Shown: in pieces, positions 33,622 to 42,173 of the stretch | Position numbering within the stretch: position 1 is the first letter of the stretch | Layout: every line of letters starts with the position of its first letter | From: Coleofasciculus sp040219735 | GTDB taxonomy: Bacteria > Cyanobacteriota > Cyanobacteriia > Cyanobacteriales > Coleofasciculaceae | DNA length: 64,000 nt | NCBI GenBank assembly: GCA_040219735.1 | Contig: JAVJRX010000045.1 | Reading direction: 5' to 3' (one strand) | Notes under the pieces: generated by a model | Database searches by the model: none | What the model was told of the DNA's origin: nothing | What the model saw: the letters and a program-made list of their open reading frames with translations, nothing else | Position numbers and translations under genes: made by a program

Positions 33622-35016
33622 ATGTATTTCTCTGGAAAGCTATCCTTAATTCTATTAACCCTAACCTTCTCTTTTATCCTACCCCCGACATCAAAATCCC
33701 TCTTCTGTCCCTTAGTGGCGTGGAGTAGTCATCCAGAACGGGAATTTGGAGATAATGGTCGAGATGGTACCGATGGACCTGTGGGGAGACGGGGACGAGA
33801 TGGGGAAAATCGCACGATTTTTACTGATGGTTCTCCGATTAATCTGGATTTGTCGGGAGGAGATGGCGGGGATGGGGATGATGGGAAACGCGGTGAGGAT
33901 GGAGATTGTTCTCGACAACCCCGAAACGTGGAGTATGACCTGCAAGCGGCGGATGGGGGCGATGGCGGAGATGGTGGGAATGGCGGAGATGGTGGGAATG
34001 GTGGGTCATTGACGGTTTATTATACAAATCGAGAGGATTTAAAACAAATCTATATCCGTTCCGTTGGCGGACGAGGTGGACGTTCTGGGCGCGGCGCTTA
34101 TGGGGGAGATGGGTGTGAGTGTGATGATCAACGTTGGGAGGTGGAAACCTGTACCAAAAAATCAGACAATGGTGAAGTTGATTGTAAAACAGAGAGATTT
34201 GAGTGTGAAGACGGAGACGATGGTCGAGAGGGTCGAGAGGGTCAAGGGGGAAAAGAGGGAAGCCTGGGTACACTGACATTAATTAATCGTACTGAAGCGC
34301 TACCACAAGATAAACCCACCGTTACAGTTACTCTACCCCAACTGCAAAACGGCGCGATCGCACTCTCTGTGAATCAATGGCAAACTCGTAGTGGTGCAAC
34401 CACTTTACTCGCACCCAATTCGATTATCGCCAACCAGTATCGGGAGTTTGTCGGACGTTTAGAAGGTTCCTTCGAGTTGGTTTGGAATGCACAACGGGCG
34501 ATTACCGATTTCTATAATCAACCCCTATCCCTCAGTCTCAAATCCGATCAACGCATTGATGTATCCTTGCCCAAAGAGGTTTGGTTTGATGGCACAATGT
34601 CTCAACAGGGGGGTGTAACCCAGTTTGTCGTCACCAATGCGCTACTGGAAAAGGAAGCCACTCAACTGACGCGGGCAGATTTTGCCGGAAATCGTTCCGA
34701 CTTAACCTTTAGTGTCGTGGATTTAGCTGGAAAGTCCGACTTGCTGGACACCCAATTCTCGTTAAAATATCGCACCGCCAATTCCGGCGATCGCTTCCGT
34801 CGATTCTATGATTATAGAACCCGGTATGACGGGATTATTCCGGCGGAACTCGTCACCCGCCATAACAACCGCTATACCCTAGAAATAGGCAAACTCCCGA
34901 TAGAAGCTGAATACCTGCGTCCTGGAGTCGCGATTGAGATTGAATTAGTCGCCACTCGTTCCTTTGCGGGAAACTCAGCGCACCAGGAAATGAATTGGCG
35001 CGGAGAAATTCGATAA
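33622..35016 (+). CDS. secreted Gly/Asp-rich, collagen-like protein
   Basis: The ATG at 33622 gives 464 residues beginning with a signal peptide (MYFSGKLSLILLTLTFSFIL). The longer frame to 33460 would translate repeat DNA. Residues about 40-220 are very rich in Gly and Asp, with GxD/GDG triplets such as GDNGRDGTDGPVGRRGRDG and GGDGGDGGNGGDGG plus a few Cys-rich pieces. These could form collagen-like or calcium-binding strands. The C-terminal 240 residues are globular and mostly beta-like. I do not recognise a named family. A cell-surface or extracellular matrix role is inferred. Confidence 0.65.
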   Translation: MYFSGKLSLILLTLTFSFILPPTSKSLFCPLVAWSSHPEREFGDNGRDGTDGPVGRRGRDGENRTIFTDGSPINLDLSGGDGGDGDDGKRGEDGDCSRQPRNVEYDLQAADGGDGGDGGNGGDGGNGGSLTVYYTNREDLKQIYIRSVGGRGGRSGRGAYGGDGCECDDQRWEVETCTKKSDNGEVDCKTERFECEDGDDGREGREGQGGKEGSLGTLTLINRTEALPQDKPTVTVTLPQLQNGAIALSVNQWQTRSGATTLLAPNSIIANQYREFVGRLEGSFELVWNAQRAITDFYNQPLSLSLKSDQRIDVSLPKEVWFDGTMSQQGGVTQFVVTNALLEKEATQLTRADFAGNRSDLTFSVVDLAGKSDLLDTQFSLKYRTANSGDRFRRFYDYRTRYDGIIPAELVTRHNNRYTLEIGKLPIEAEYLRPGVAIEIELVATRSFAGNSAHQEMNWRGEIR

Positions 35017-35090
35017 AATAAGGCAGTTTATAACGCCGAATTTCTAAACAGTTCCCCAGAGATAAACCCAAAAACAGCAAAGAAACACCT

Positions 35091-36575
35091 ATGACCACCG
35101 CAGCACCTGCAAAAACCAAGTACGAAGCCATAATTGGTCTAGAAACCCATTGCCAACTCAACACCGCCACCAAAATATTCTCCTACTCCTCCACAGAATT
35201 TGGCAATCCCCCCAACACCAACATCGACCCGATATGCATGGGACTTCCTGGAGTGCTACCTGTCCTCAATAAAAAAGTCCTGGAATCCGCCGTCAAAGCC
35301 GGATTAGCCCTCAACTGCCAAATCGCCCCCTATAGTAAATTTGACCGCAAACAATACTTTTATCCCGACCTACCCAAAAACTATCAAATCTCTCAATATG
35401 ACCTCCCCATCGCCGAACATGGTTGGTTAGAAATCGAACTCATCGATGACGACGGAAACCCCATTGACAAAAAAATCGGCATCACTCGCCTGCACATGGA
35501 AGAAGACGCGGGAAAACTCGTCCATGCGGGAAGTGACAGACTCTCCGGTTCCACCTACTCCCTCGTTGATTTCAACCGTGCGGGTATCCCCCTCCTGGAA
35601 ATTGTCTCAGAACCCGACTTACGTTCTGGCAAAGAAGCCGCAGAATATGCCCAAGAATTGCGCCGGATTATGCGCTATCTGGGTATCAGCGATGGCAACA
35701 TGCAGGAAGGTTCCCTGCGCTGTGACGTGAATATTTCCGTGCGCCCCGTCGGTCAAAAAGAATTTGGCGTGAAAGTCGAGATCAAAAATATGAACTCCTT
35801 TAACGCCATTCAAAAAGCCATTGACTACGAAATAGAACGGCAAATTGAGGCAATTGAAACCGGGGAACCCATTATCCAAGAAACCCGCCTCTGGGAAGAA
35901 GGAAGTCAACGCACAATTAGTATGCGAGTCAAAGAAGGCTCTAGCGATTACCGCTACTTCCCCGAACCCGACTTACCCCCAATTGAAGTCTCCAAAGAAC
36001 AATTAGAACAATGGCGCAGTGAACTCCCCGAACTTCCCGCCCAGAAACGGCATCATTATGAAAGCGAATATGGGCTTTCGGCGTATGATGCTCGTGTATT
36101 AACCGAGGATAAACTGGTTGCCGAATATTTTGAAGCCGTTGTAACCGCAAATGCCAATCCCAAACAAACGGCAAACTGGGTAATGGGAGATATTGCGGCT
36201 TATCTGAATACCGAGAAACTAGCGATTACAGAAATTGCTCTCAAACCGTTAATTTTGGCAGAACTGATTCAGCTCATTGAAGATGATACAATCAGTGGTA
36301 AAATTGCCAAAGAACTTCTCCCGGAACTGCTGTCGAAAGGTGGTTCAGCCAAGGAAATAGCTGAAAGTCGGGGACTGATTCAAATCTCTGATGTCACCCA
36401 ACTCGAAGCCATCATTGATGAAGTGATTGCCGCTAATCCCAAGGAATTGGAACAGTATCGGAATGGTAAAACCAAGCTGCAAGGTTTCTTTGTCGGACAG
36501 GTGATGAAGAATACCAGTGGACGGGCAAATCCTAAATTAACCAACCAACTTTTAGGGAAAAAATTGAAGGGATAA
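35091..36575 (+). CDS. gatB: Asp-tRNA(Asn)/Glu-tRNA(Gln) amidotransferase subunit B
   Basis: GatB, in the GatCAB complex, converts misacylated Glu-tRNA(Gln), and in some organisms Asp-tRNA(Asn), to the amidated form. The 494 residues begin with YEAIIGLETHCQLNTATKIF and show DRKQYFYPDLPKNYQISQYDLPI, GITRLHMEEDAGKL and LVDFNRAGIPLLEIVSEPD of the catalytic cradle. They end in a YqeY-like tail (GRANPKLTNQLLGKKL) that binds tRNA. Length and motifs are normal. It stands alone on the plus strand, without gatA or gatC nearby, as is usual in cyanobacteria. Confidence 0.96.
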   Translation: MTTAAPAKTKYEAIIGLETHCQLNTATKIFSYSSTEFGNPPNTNIDPICMGLPGVLPVLNKKVLESAVKAGLALNCQIAPYSKFDRKQYFYPDLPKNYQISQYDLPIAEHGWLEIELIDDDGNPIDKKIGITRLHMEEDAGKLVHAGSDRLSGSTYSLVDFNRAGIPLLEIVSEPDLRSGKEAAEYAQELRRIMRYLGISDGNMQEGSLRCDVNISVRPVGQKEFGVKVEIKNMNSFNAIQKAIDYEIERQIEAIETGEPIIQETRLWEEGSQRTISMRVKEGSSDYRYFPEPDLPPIEVSKEQLEQWRSELPELPAQKRHHYESEYGLSAYDARVLTEDKLVAEYFEAVVTANANPKQTANWVMGDIAAYLNTEKLAITEIALKPLILAELIQLIEDDTISGKIAKELLPELLSKGGSAKEIAESRGLIQISDVTQLEAIIDEVIAANPKELEQYRNGKTKLQGFFVGQVMKNTSGRANPKLTNQLLGKKLKG

Positions 36576-36613
36576 ATTGTCGGGTGTATTAGAGAAGCGT
36601 AACCCACCATGGC

Positions 36614-37663
36614 TCAATCGCCAAGATGGTGCGATCGCGAATCAACCTTGAGGAAGTTCGCGATCGCGTGATTGATTTGTTCGCGATCGCCCTTGTCTCG
36701 TCCAAACGCCCCAGCATGACCGTAGACTGAGTTTAGCACCATAAGTTGGGCATGAGGAATGAGTGCGGCTTCTGCGGCGACATCGGTGACAGCAAAATAG
36801 GCGTCGGTGCGAATGGGTAGAAAGAGAACCTCTGCTTTTATACTCCTCAAAGCCTTTTCTAATGATCCATTCATACCAGGGGTAAAACTAACATCATGAG
36901 CCGCCCAAGTCTGAAAGTGACATAATAGATCATTCGCATCTTTTTCATAATAGCGGGTACGCCATTTAGCCAAAAATTCATCCAGAGAATTCGCCTGAGT
37001 ATCAGGATACCTTTGATACATTTGTGATGAATAAAACTCTGGCGAAAAAGCCCAAGGCGCCCAAGCTTCAGACATACGCGAAAGTCCTAACAACGGAGGT
37101 TCTGAATAATTGCCCTCCTGGAACGCCGGATCAGAACGAATACAGGTTATTAAACTATTGAGAAATAAACGAACATGCCAGGTAGCCCGACAACTTCCGG
37201 CAATTATAACAGATTTTTGTACCATTTCTGGGTAACTCACCGCCCATTGAATTGCTTGTTGTCCCCCCATACTCGCACCAACAACAGCACGAATCCTTGG
37301 AACACCAAGATGCTTTAGAAATGCCAATTGTAAATTCACATTATCCCGAATCGTTACCGCCGGAAAATTAGCACCTTTAAACGGTGGCGGAGTATTACTC
37401 GGAGAACTACTGCGCCCATTCCCCAGCAACTCCGTATGAATAATCCAGTCTTTTTTTGGATCTAAAGCCAAATCAGGACCCCGCAGATAAGCAAGATCAT
37501 AATAACTTTGAGCAAAAGCCGTACAGGTAACAATTGGTGGTTGTGATGACGGTGTACCACTAATTCGATAGGCTAAATTAACCTGAGGTAATACAACACC
37601 CGATTCCAGTTGAAAGCTCTCAATTGTAAACGTATTAAATTTAGGAGCTGGAAAAATACCCAT
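36614..37663 (-). CDS. MetX-like alpha/beta hydrolase (homoserine acetyltransferase family)
   Basis: This is a 349-residue alpha/beta-hydrolase-fold protein resembling homoserine O-acetyltransferase. The nucleophile elbow is VVGASMGGQQAIQWA, the acid is probably Asp in LPIRTDAYF and the His is in YGHAGAFG. It is a little shorter than typical MetX, and the RDNVNLQLAFLKHLG segment varies from the family's usual one. It could therefore be another acyltransferase or a hydrolase. The start ATG directly abuts a run of CATTCGTCATT heptamer-like repeats. It is convergent with gatB. Confidence 0.75.
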   Translation of the reverse strand: MGIFPAPKFNTFTIESFQLESGVVLPQVNLAYRISGTPSSQPPIVTCTAFAQSYYDLAYLRGPDLALDPKKDWIIHTELLGNGRSSSPSNTPPPFKGANFPAVTIRDNVNLQLAFLKHLGVPRIRAVVGASMGGQQAIQWAVSYPEMVQKSVIIAGSCRATWHVRLFLNSLITCIRSDPAFQEGNYSEPPLLGLSRMSEAWAPWAFSPEFYSSQMYQRYPDTQANSLDEFLAKWRTRYYEKDANDLLCHFQTWAAHDVSFTPGMNGSLEKALRSIKAEVLFLPIRTDAYFAVTDVAAEAALIPHAQLMVLNSVYGHAGAFGRDKGDREQINHAIANFLKVDSRSHHLGD

Positions 37664-37968
37664 TATTCGTCATTCGTCATTTGTTAGGAAACAGGAAATA
37701 CGCAATTTAACTCTACATCAGCTTACTTTCATATATATTTTTTTACGATAAACTTTTCCATCAAATACACCCAATTCCTCTGCGTACCTCTGCGTTAACC
37801 TCTGCGTCCTCTGCGTTTAAAAAATAGGTATCAATCATACATTTGTAGGGGCGGGTTTTACGGTTATCTGTTGCGAGAGATAAAGATGTAAATAAACCCG
37901 CCCTACCCCAAGTTCACCCAATCTTATAACTTAAAGTAACCTGGGTATCCAAATAACCAATGACAAAT
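37664..37968. repeat. intergenic repeats: ATTCGTC heptamers, CTCTGCGT runs and an inverted repeat
   Basis: The 305-base spacer holds ATTCGTC-type units at 37664-37683, a run of CCTCTGCGT units near 37775-37815, and GTAGGGGCGGGTTTTA (37845) paired with TAAACCCGCCCTAC (ending 37906). The last is the clearest full copy of the CGGGTTT family here. No coding sequence is seen. Confidence 0.75.
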
Positions 37969-39306
37969 TCATCTCCAAAATAGAGCCGAAAAAACACAAG
38001 CCATAATTAACCCCGTCGCATCTGCCAATAACGCTGCCACAAGTGCATAACGGATACGAGTAATGCCAACGGCGCCAAAATAAACAGCCAAAACATAAAA
38101 CGTTGTTTCTGTACTACCCATCATTGTCGAAGCTAAAAACGCACTATAGGAATCCGGCGCTTGTTCCACTATATAACTCAAGATGCCCAATGCTCCGCCT
38201 CCAGAAAGGGGACGGATTAACGCCATCGGTAATACGTCAGCAGGCATACCAATTAAGTCGGTTATCGGTTCTAATTGAGTTGAGAGTGCTTCCATCGCCC
38301 CCGACGCCTGAAACATACCAATTGCCACTAAAATAGCGACTAAAAACGGGATAATCCGAATTGCAATCTCAAACCCTTGTATCGCTCCCTCTGTCACCGC
38401 TTCATAAACTTTCACCCCTCGTCCGACACCATAGGCGATAATCAATAAGATTAATGTGGGAATTAGCCAATAGGAAAGAAAATCTTGGTCGAAGAAACCA
38501 CCTAAACTTTGGCTGGTAATCACCCCATAAACCATAGAAAAGAGAAATCCAGCCATAAAACCCCAAGCGATAATTTTAGAAACGAGACCGGCTGGATACA
38601 ACAAATGGGAAAAATCAGGTTCTTCAACGGGCTTAACTTCATCCTCTATTTGCAATACCGTTTCTTGTCCTGACTCATCGGCTATACTCGGCTCAGATAC
38701 TTGACTCCTTTTGCGTAAAAACAACGCCACTAAAACCCCGACAAGGGTAGAACAAGTCGTAGACAACAACGTAGGTAGCCAAATTGCGGCGGGATCACTA
38801 CTATTGGCTGCGGCTCGTACACCAATTACACCCAAGGGAAATAGGGCAACACTTGATGTATTAATTGCCAGAAACAGACACATCGCATCAGTTGCCGTTC
38901 CTGGAAACGGATTCAATTTATTTAACTCCACCATTGCCTTGATGCCAAATGGAGTCGCCGCATTCCCCAAACCCAGCATATTGGCAGAAATATTCAGAAT
39001 CATCGCCCCCATTGCTGGATGGGTGGGAGGTACATCGGGAAAAAGTCTCACCATCAAGGGTTTGAGCACAGTTGCCAGATTGTACATCAGTCCACCCGCT
39101 TCCAGAACCCGCACTAATCCTAACCAAAGTGCCATGATACCAATCAAGCCAATGGCTAACTCGACGGCGGTTTTGGCGGATTCAAAACTGGCGTCAGTAA
39201 TGGCTTCCATCCTGTCGGTATACCCGGCAAATAGGATAGCGACAGCAATAAAGCCGACAAAGACAACGTTGATAGCGCTGGGTTTCCTCGATAGTTGGGA
39301 GGACAT
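37969..39306 (-). CDS. nucleoside-recognition (Gate) domain membrane protein, SpmA/SpmB-like
   Basis: This is a 445-residue integral membrane protein with about nine or ten hydrophobic segments. The N-terminal half has the SpmA-like LVRVLEAGGLMYNLATVLKPLMVRLFPDVPPTHPAMGAMILNISANMLGLGNAATPFG region. The C-terminal half resembles SpmB (IPFLVAILVAIGMFQASGAM, ALIRPLSGGGALGI). The two are fused with a charged cytoplasmic linker at about residues 200-230. Bacillus SpmA and SpmB act in spore maturation, but the role of the fused form in non-spore-forming bacteria is unknown. The start is the ATG at 39306. The hli genes lie upstream on the same strand. Confidence 0.75.
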   Translation of the reverse strand: MSSQLSRKPSAINVVFVGFIAVAILFAGYTDRMEAITDASFESAKTAVELAIGLIGIMALWLGLVRVLEAGGLMYNLATVLKPLMVRLFPDVPPTHPAMGAMILNISANMLGLGNAATPFGIKAMVELNKLNPFPGTATDAMCLFLAINTSSVALFPLGVIGVRAAANSSDPAAIWLPTLLSTTCSTLVGVLVALFLRKRSQVSEPSIADESGQETVLQIEDEVKPVEEPDFSHLLYPAGLVSKIIAWGFMAGFLFSMVYGVITSQSLGGFFDQDFLSYWLIPTLILLIIAYGVGRGVKVYEAVTEGAIQGFEIAIRIIPFLVAILVAIGMFQASGAMEALSTQLEPITDLIGMPADVLPMALIRPLSGGGALGILSYIVEQAPDSYSAFLASTMMGSTETTFYVLAVYFGAVGITRIRYALVAALLADATGLIMACVFSALFWR

Positions 39307-39348
39307 ACTGAATAACTCTAAACAGACAGACTCTTAGGATAACGGGAA

Positions 39349-39376
39349 AGGACTGAAGGCAAAAGCCCTCAGTCCT
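39349..39376. terminator. hairpin downstream of the hli genes
   Basis: AGGACTGAAGGC and GCCCTCAGTCCT flank a 4-base AAAA loop, forming an 11-bp stem with one mismatch. It lies between the tandem hli genes and the SpmA/B-like gene on the minus strand. No clear T-run follows on either strand, so it is only a candidate terminator. Confidence 0.4.
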
Positions 39377-39486
39377 ATAATCGTTCTGTACACGAATAAT
39401 CAGTTCTAGATGTCTTGGCTACCAACGATTGAGTCGAGCCGTAGGGATACGAAGCGTCTTCTAGGAAGGAGTCAGGTATCGCTGCA

Positions 39487-39630
39487 TTACATTAAACCGA
39501 TTTGTTGCAGAATGCCTTGCCCTGTGAGGTATTCGGTTGCGATACCGATGACGAAACCCAGCATCGCCAAGCGACCATTCCAGGTTTCAGCAAATGAGGT
39601 AAAGCCAAACTTTGTTTGTTGTTCTTGCAT
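39487..39630 (-). CDS. hli: high-light-inducible chlorophyll-binding protein (HLIP), copy 1
   Basis: A 47-residue single-helix protein. The helix carries the chlorophyll-binding motif AETWNGRLAMLGFVIG typical of HLIP/Scp proteins, which bind chlorophyll and carotenoid in thylakoids and protect photosystem II and chlorophyll synthesis under excess light. GAGGG lies seven bases before the chosen ATG. A longer frame to 39678 exists but has no better site. A nearly identical gene lies 65 bases upstream on the same strand. Differences between the copies are few (FAETW versus IAETW, and EYLTG versus ELLTG). Confidence 0.92.
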   Translation of the reverse strand: MQEQQTKFGFTSFAETWNGRLAMLGFVIGIATEYLTGQGILQQIGLM

Positions 39631-39695
39631 AACTATTCCCTCTAAATACCCTTTGGTGTACGTTTTCGCCTTGTCCAATTACCCGTCTTTTGCCA

Positions 39696-39839
39696 TTACA
39701 TTAAGCCGATTTGTTGCAGAATGCCTTGACCTGTGAGTAATTCGGTCGCGATACCGATGACGAAACCCAGCATCGCCAAGCGACCATTCCAGGTTTCAGC
39801 AATTGAGGTAAAGCCAAACTTCGTTTGTTGTTCTTGCAT
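39696..39839 (-). CDS. hli: high-light-inducible chlorophyll-binding protein (HLIP), copy 2
   Basis: Another 47-residue HLIP, almost the same as its neighbour, with the same ExxNGRxAMxGF chlorophyll-binding motif and the same C-terminal GQGILQQIGLM. GGAGAC stands about nine bases before the ATG. It is the upstream member of a tandem pair, so both are probably read from one promoter in the region after 39840. It is too short for many gene finders. Confidence 0.9.
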   Translation of the reverse strand: MQEQQTKFGFTSIAETWNGRLAMLGFVIGIATELLTGQGILQQIGLM

Positions 39840-40286
39840 GAGTGGTGTCTCCTGTATCTGTCTCTGTAATAAAATTTAACGTACTTTTTCTAAAACCGCA
39901 ACATTTCTTTAGATTCATTAGCCACACAATCTGATATGAGGATGATTGATTTTGCTTATGCAGAGACGTGCCATGGCACGTCTAGGATCAGGGGAAAACT
40001 CTCCTTTTCCCCTTAACCTGGAAATATCCCATAGCTACATGACGCGCGATCGCTCCCATGAAACCCTTTCCTAGGCGGCTACTCCTGCTGCTGGTTCCCC
40101 TATAGCAATGGACAAGAACAAGTCACCGGGACGGGTGAAAAAATTGCCGACCTCCCAGGCGGTGGTTAAAATCAATAAGACTCTAATGACTCAGCACTTA
40201 ATCAGCCCTGAACTAAAGTACTCCGTCAGAAGCCGCTCCGCGTCTACGGGCGAAAAGCTCGCGTCCCCTTAAAACGGGTTCAAACA
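39840..40286. other. intergenic region with a 20-bp perfect palindrome
   Basis: These 447 bases separate the divergent hli pair and the pentapeptide gene. AGACGTGCCATGGCACGTCT at 39964-39983 is a perfect palindrome related to the one inside the kinase gene at 29414-29433. A GAAGCCGCTCCGCGTCTAC repeat-like stretch occurs near 40230. The hli promoter should lie near 39860-39950, but I cannot identify its boxes. No coding sequence is seen. Confidence 0.55.
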
Positions 40287-41774
40287 ATGAGCCACGCACA
40301 AGTGATCATGAAAATCCCTCTGATTCCCCCTCTCACAACTGAAAACGTCGGTTGGGATGGGTTTAGTTACATCGGCGTCGGAAAAAACACGATAAGAGTT
40401 AAACCCGCCCCTACATGCTTGAAAACGCTTGTCTTGGGGATTTCCCTGGTCATCACTCAAGGGTTCACCAACACCACCCATGGGGCTAACCCCCAACACT
40501 TGGAACAGCTAAAGACAACCAATGCTTGTCCTCAGTGTGACTTAACCGATGCTGATTTAACCAATGCCAATCTTCAACAGGCAGATTTAAGCAGTGCTAA
40601 TTTAAAGGGGGCAATTCTAGAGGGGGCTAACTTAAAGGAAGCCAATCTCCGCAATGCTGAATTGAATGGTGCTAAATTGGCTGGGGCAAATTTAGCGAGG
40701 ACGAATTTGAGGGAGGCGAAACTGGCGTTAAGAGAACGGGATGCTAATAACCCCTTACCCTCTCAGGTCGAACCCGATAATCTCTACAATACTCTATCCT
40801 GGCTGGGCTATTTTCCGGCATTTATTGCCAATTGGTATGAAGCCGTGGTCACCGATTTGCGCGATGCTAACCTGCAGGGGGCTGACTTGTATCGGGCTAA
40901 CCTGAATGGGGCGCTACTCACTCGTGTTAATCTCCAAGAAGCTCAACTCGACTACGCTAGCTTAGTCAGCACGCACTTACAGGAAGCTACACTCACCAAC
41001 GCGAACTTAGTCAGTGCAGATCTACGCAATGCTAATTTAACCGACGCCCAACTAGAGGTAGCCGATATTCGCTCAGCGGATTTGAGGGGCGCTAACCTGA
41101 ATCATGCCAATCTGGATACAGTGAATGGGGATAGCGCTAACTTAAGCGGTGCTAATTTAAGTCAAGCTTATATCAGTAACGCTGATTTTAATGGCGCGGT
41201 TTTAGTGAGGACAACACTGCAAGGAGCGGTTCTGAATGGGAGCAATTTTCAGAAGGCTGATTTGAGTCAGGCGAACTTGCAAGAGACGCTATTGAAAGGG
41301 ACTGGACTCAATCGTGCTAATTTGACAGGGGTGAATCTGGAGGGGGCAGACTTGAGCAATGCTAAACTCGCGATCGCAAACCTAACTAATGCCCAACTGA
41401 CGGGGGCGATTCTCCATTCAGCTTACCTACACAGTGCGACGCTGACAAATGCCAATTTAAGTGGTGTGGATTTGCAGCAGGCGCAACTGCGAGAGGCGAA
41501 TTTAAGTAATGTTACATTGGTTGGCGCCACCTTAGAAGATGCCAGCCTGATTCGTTCCACGTTAACTGGGGCTAATTTAACCTATACAAATTTAACCCGA
41601 TGTGATTTACGCGGGGCTAACTTAACTGGGGCAGATTTGAGTTATGCTAACCTGACGCAAGCCGATTTTGCCCAAGCCGCTTTGATGGGTGTAACCTTAC
41701 AGGGAGCGAACCTCAGCGACGCCAACTTCAAAGGCGCGATCGGATTTAATCGCTATGCTGTACCTGAGCAATAA
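40287..41774 (+). CDS. secreted pentapeptide-repeat protein
   Basis: A 495-residue protein. From about residue 84 to the end it consists of A(D/N)LxxA pentapeptide repeats (ANLQQADLSSANLKGA and similar), about 70 units, folding as a right-handed beta-helix. One break of roughly 55 residues at about 152-205 contains the WLGYFPAFIANWYEAVVTD segment, perhaps a helical hairpin. A signal peptide lies at about 47-70 (LGISLVITQGF). Residues before it include translated DNA repeat (a CCCGCCCCTAC arm), so a TTG near 40419 may be the original start. The function is unknown, and export is inferred from the signal. Confidence 0.8.
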   Translation: MSHAQVIMKIPLIPPLTTENVGWDGFSYIGVGKNTIRVKPAPTCLKTLVLGISLVITQGFTNTTHGANPQHLEQLKTTNACPQCDLTDADLTNANLQQADLSSANLKGAILEGANLKEANLRNAELNGAKLAGANLARTNLREAKLALRERDANNPLPSQVEPDNLYNTLSWLGYFPAFIANWYEAVVTDLRDANLQGADLYRANLNGALLTRVNLQEAQLDYASLVSTHLQEATLTNANLVSADLRNANLTDAQLEVADIRSADLRGANLNHANLDTVNGDSANLSGANLSQAYISNADFNGAVLVRTTLQGAVLNGSNFQKADLSQANLQETLLKGTGLNRANLTGVNLEGADLSNAKLAIANLTNAQLTGAILHSAYLHSATLTNANLSGVDLQQAQLREANLSNVTLVGATLEDASLIRSTLTGANLTYTNLTRCDLRGANLTGADLSYANLTQADFAQAALMGVTLQGANLSDANFKGAIGFNRYAVPEQ

Positions 41775-42173
41775 TCAATCAGTATTCAGTATATATATAG
41801 CGGCGTGGCACACCTCATTTGATGAATTCATCCCACGCCCGGAAACAGTAGGGGAGCAAAGCTTTGCGCCCGATCCAATGGTAATATCTCATCATTTTAG
41901 CGATACCACGCCAGTAGTATTTAGGGCGTAAGTCCTACTTAGTTGACTTACTCTCTGAGAATATCAAGATACCGGATATGTTATTTTGTTAAGAAAGTAT
42001 TTGCATCAGCTAGAGGGACTTTTAGAATATTAATGCGGATAGGAGTGGACTATATGCCAGCAATATACTTGCCCCATCCATAATAACTTTAAAAAAATGT
42101 TATGCTCCTGAGCCGCTCGCATTTACATCTGGTATACTCTTGCTCAAATCGTGTCTAGTGGGCTACCAAACTT
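41775..42173. repeat. nested inverted repeats upstream of the MBOAT gene
   Basis: GGCGTGG at 41802-41808 is complementary to CCACGCC at 41906-41912. Inside lie a GTAGGGGAGCAAAGCTTTGCGCCC element at about 41848-41876 and the pairing GCGTGG/CCCACGC. The remaining 250 bases are AT-rich leader of the MBOAT gene. No coding sequence is seen. Confidence 0.55.

Noticed and set aside
33839..34279. 146-codon open frame antisense to the Gly/Asp-rich gene
   Set aside because: Its His/Pro/Leu-rich content is the mirror of GGxGAT codons on the other strand. It is a shadow frame.
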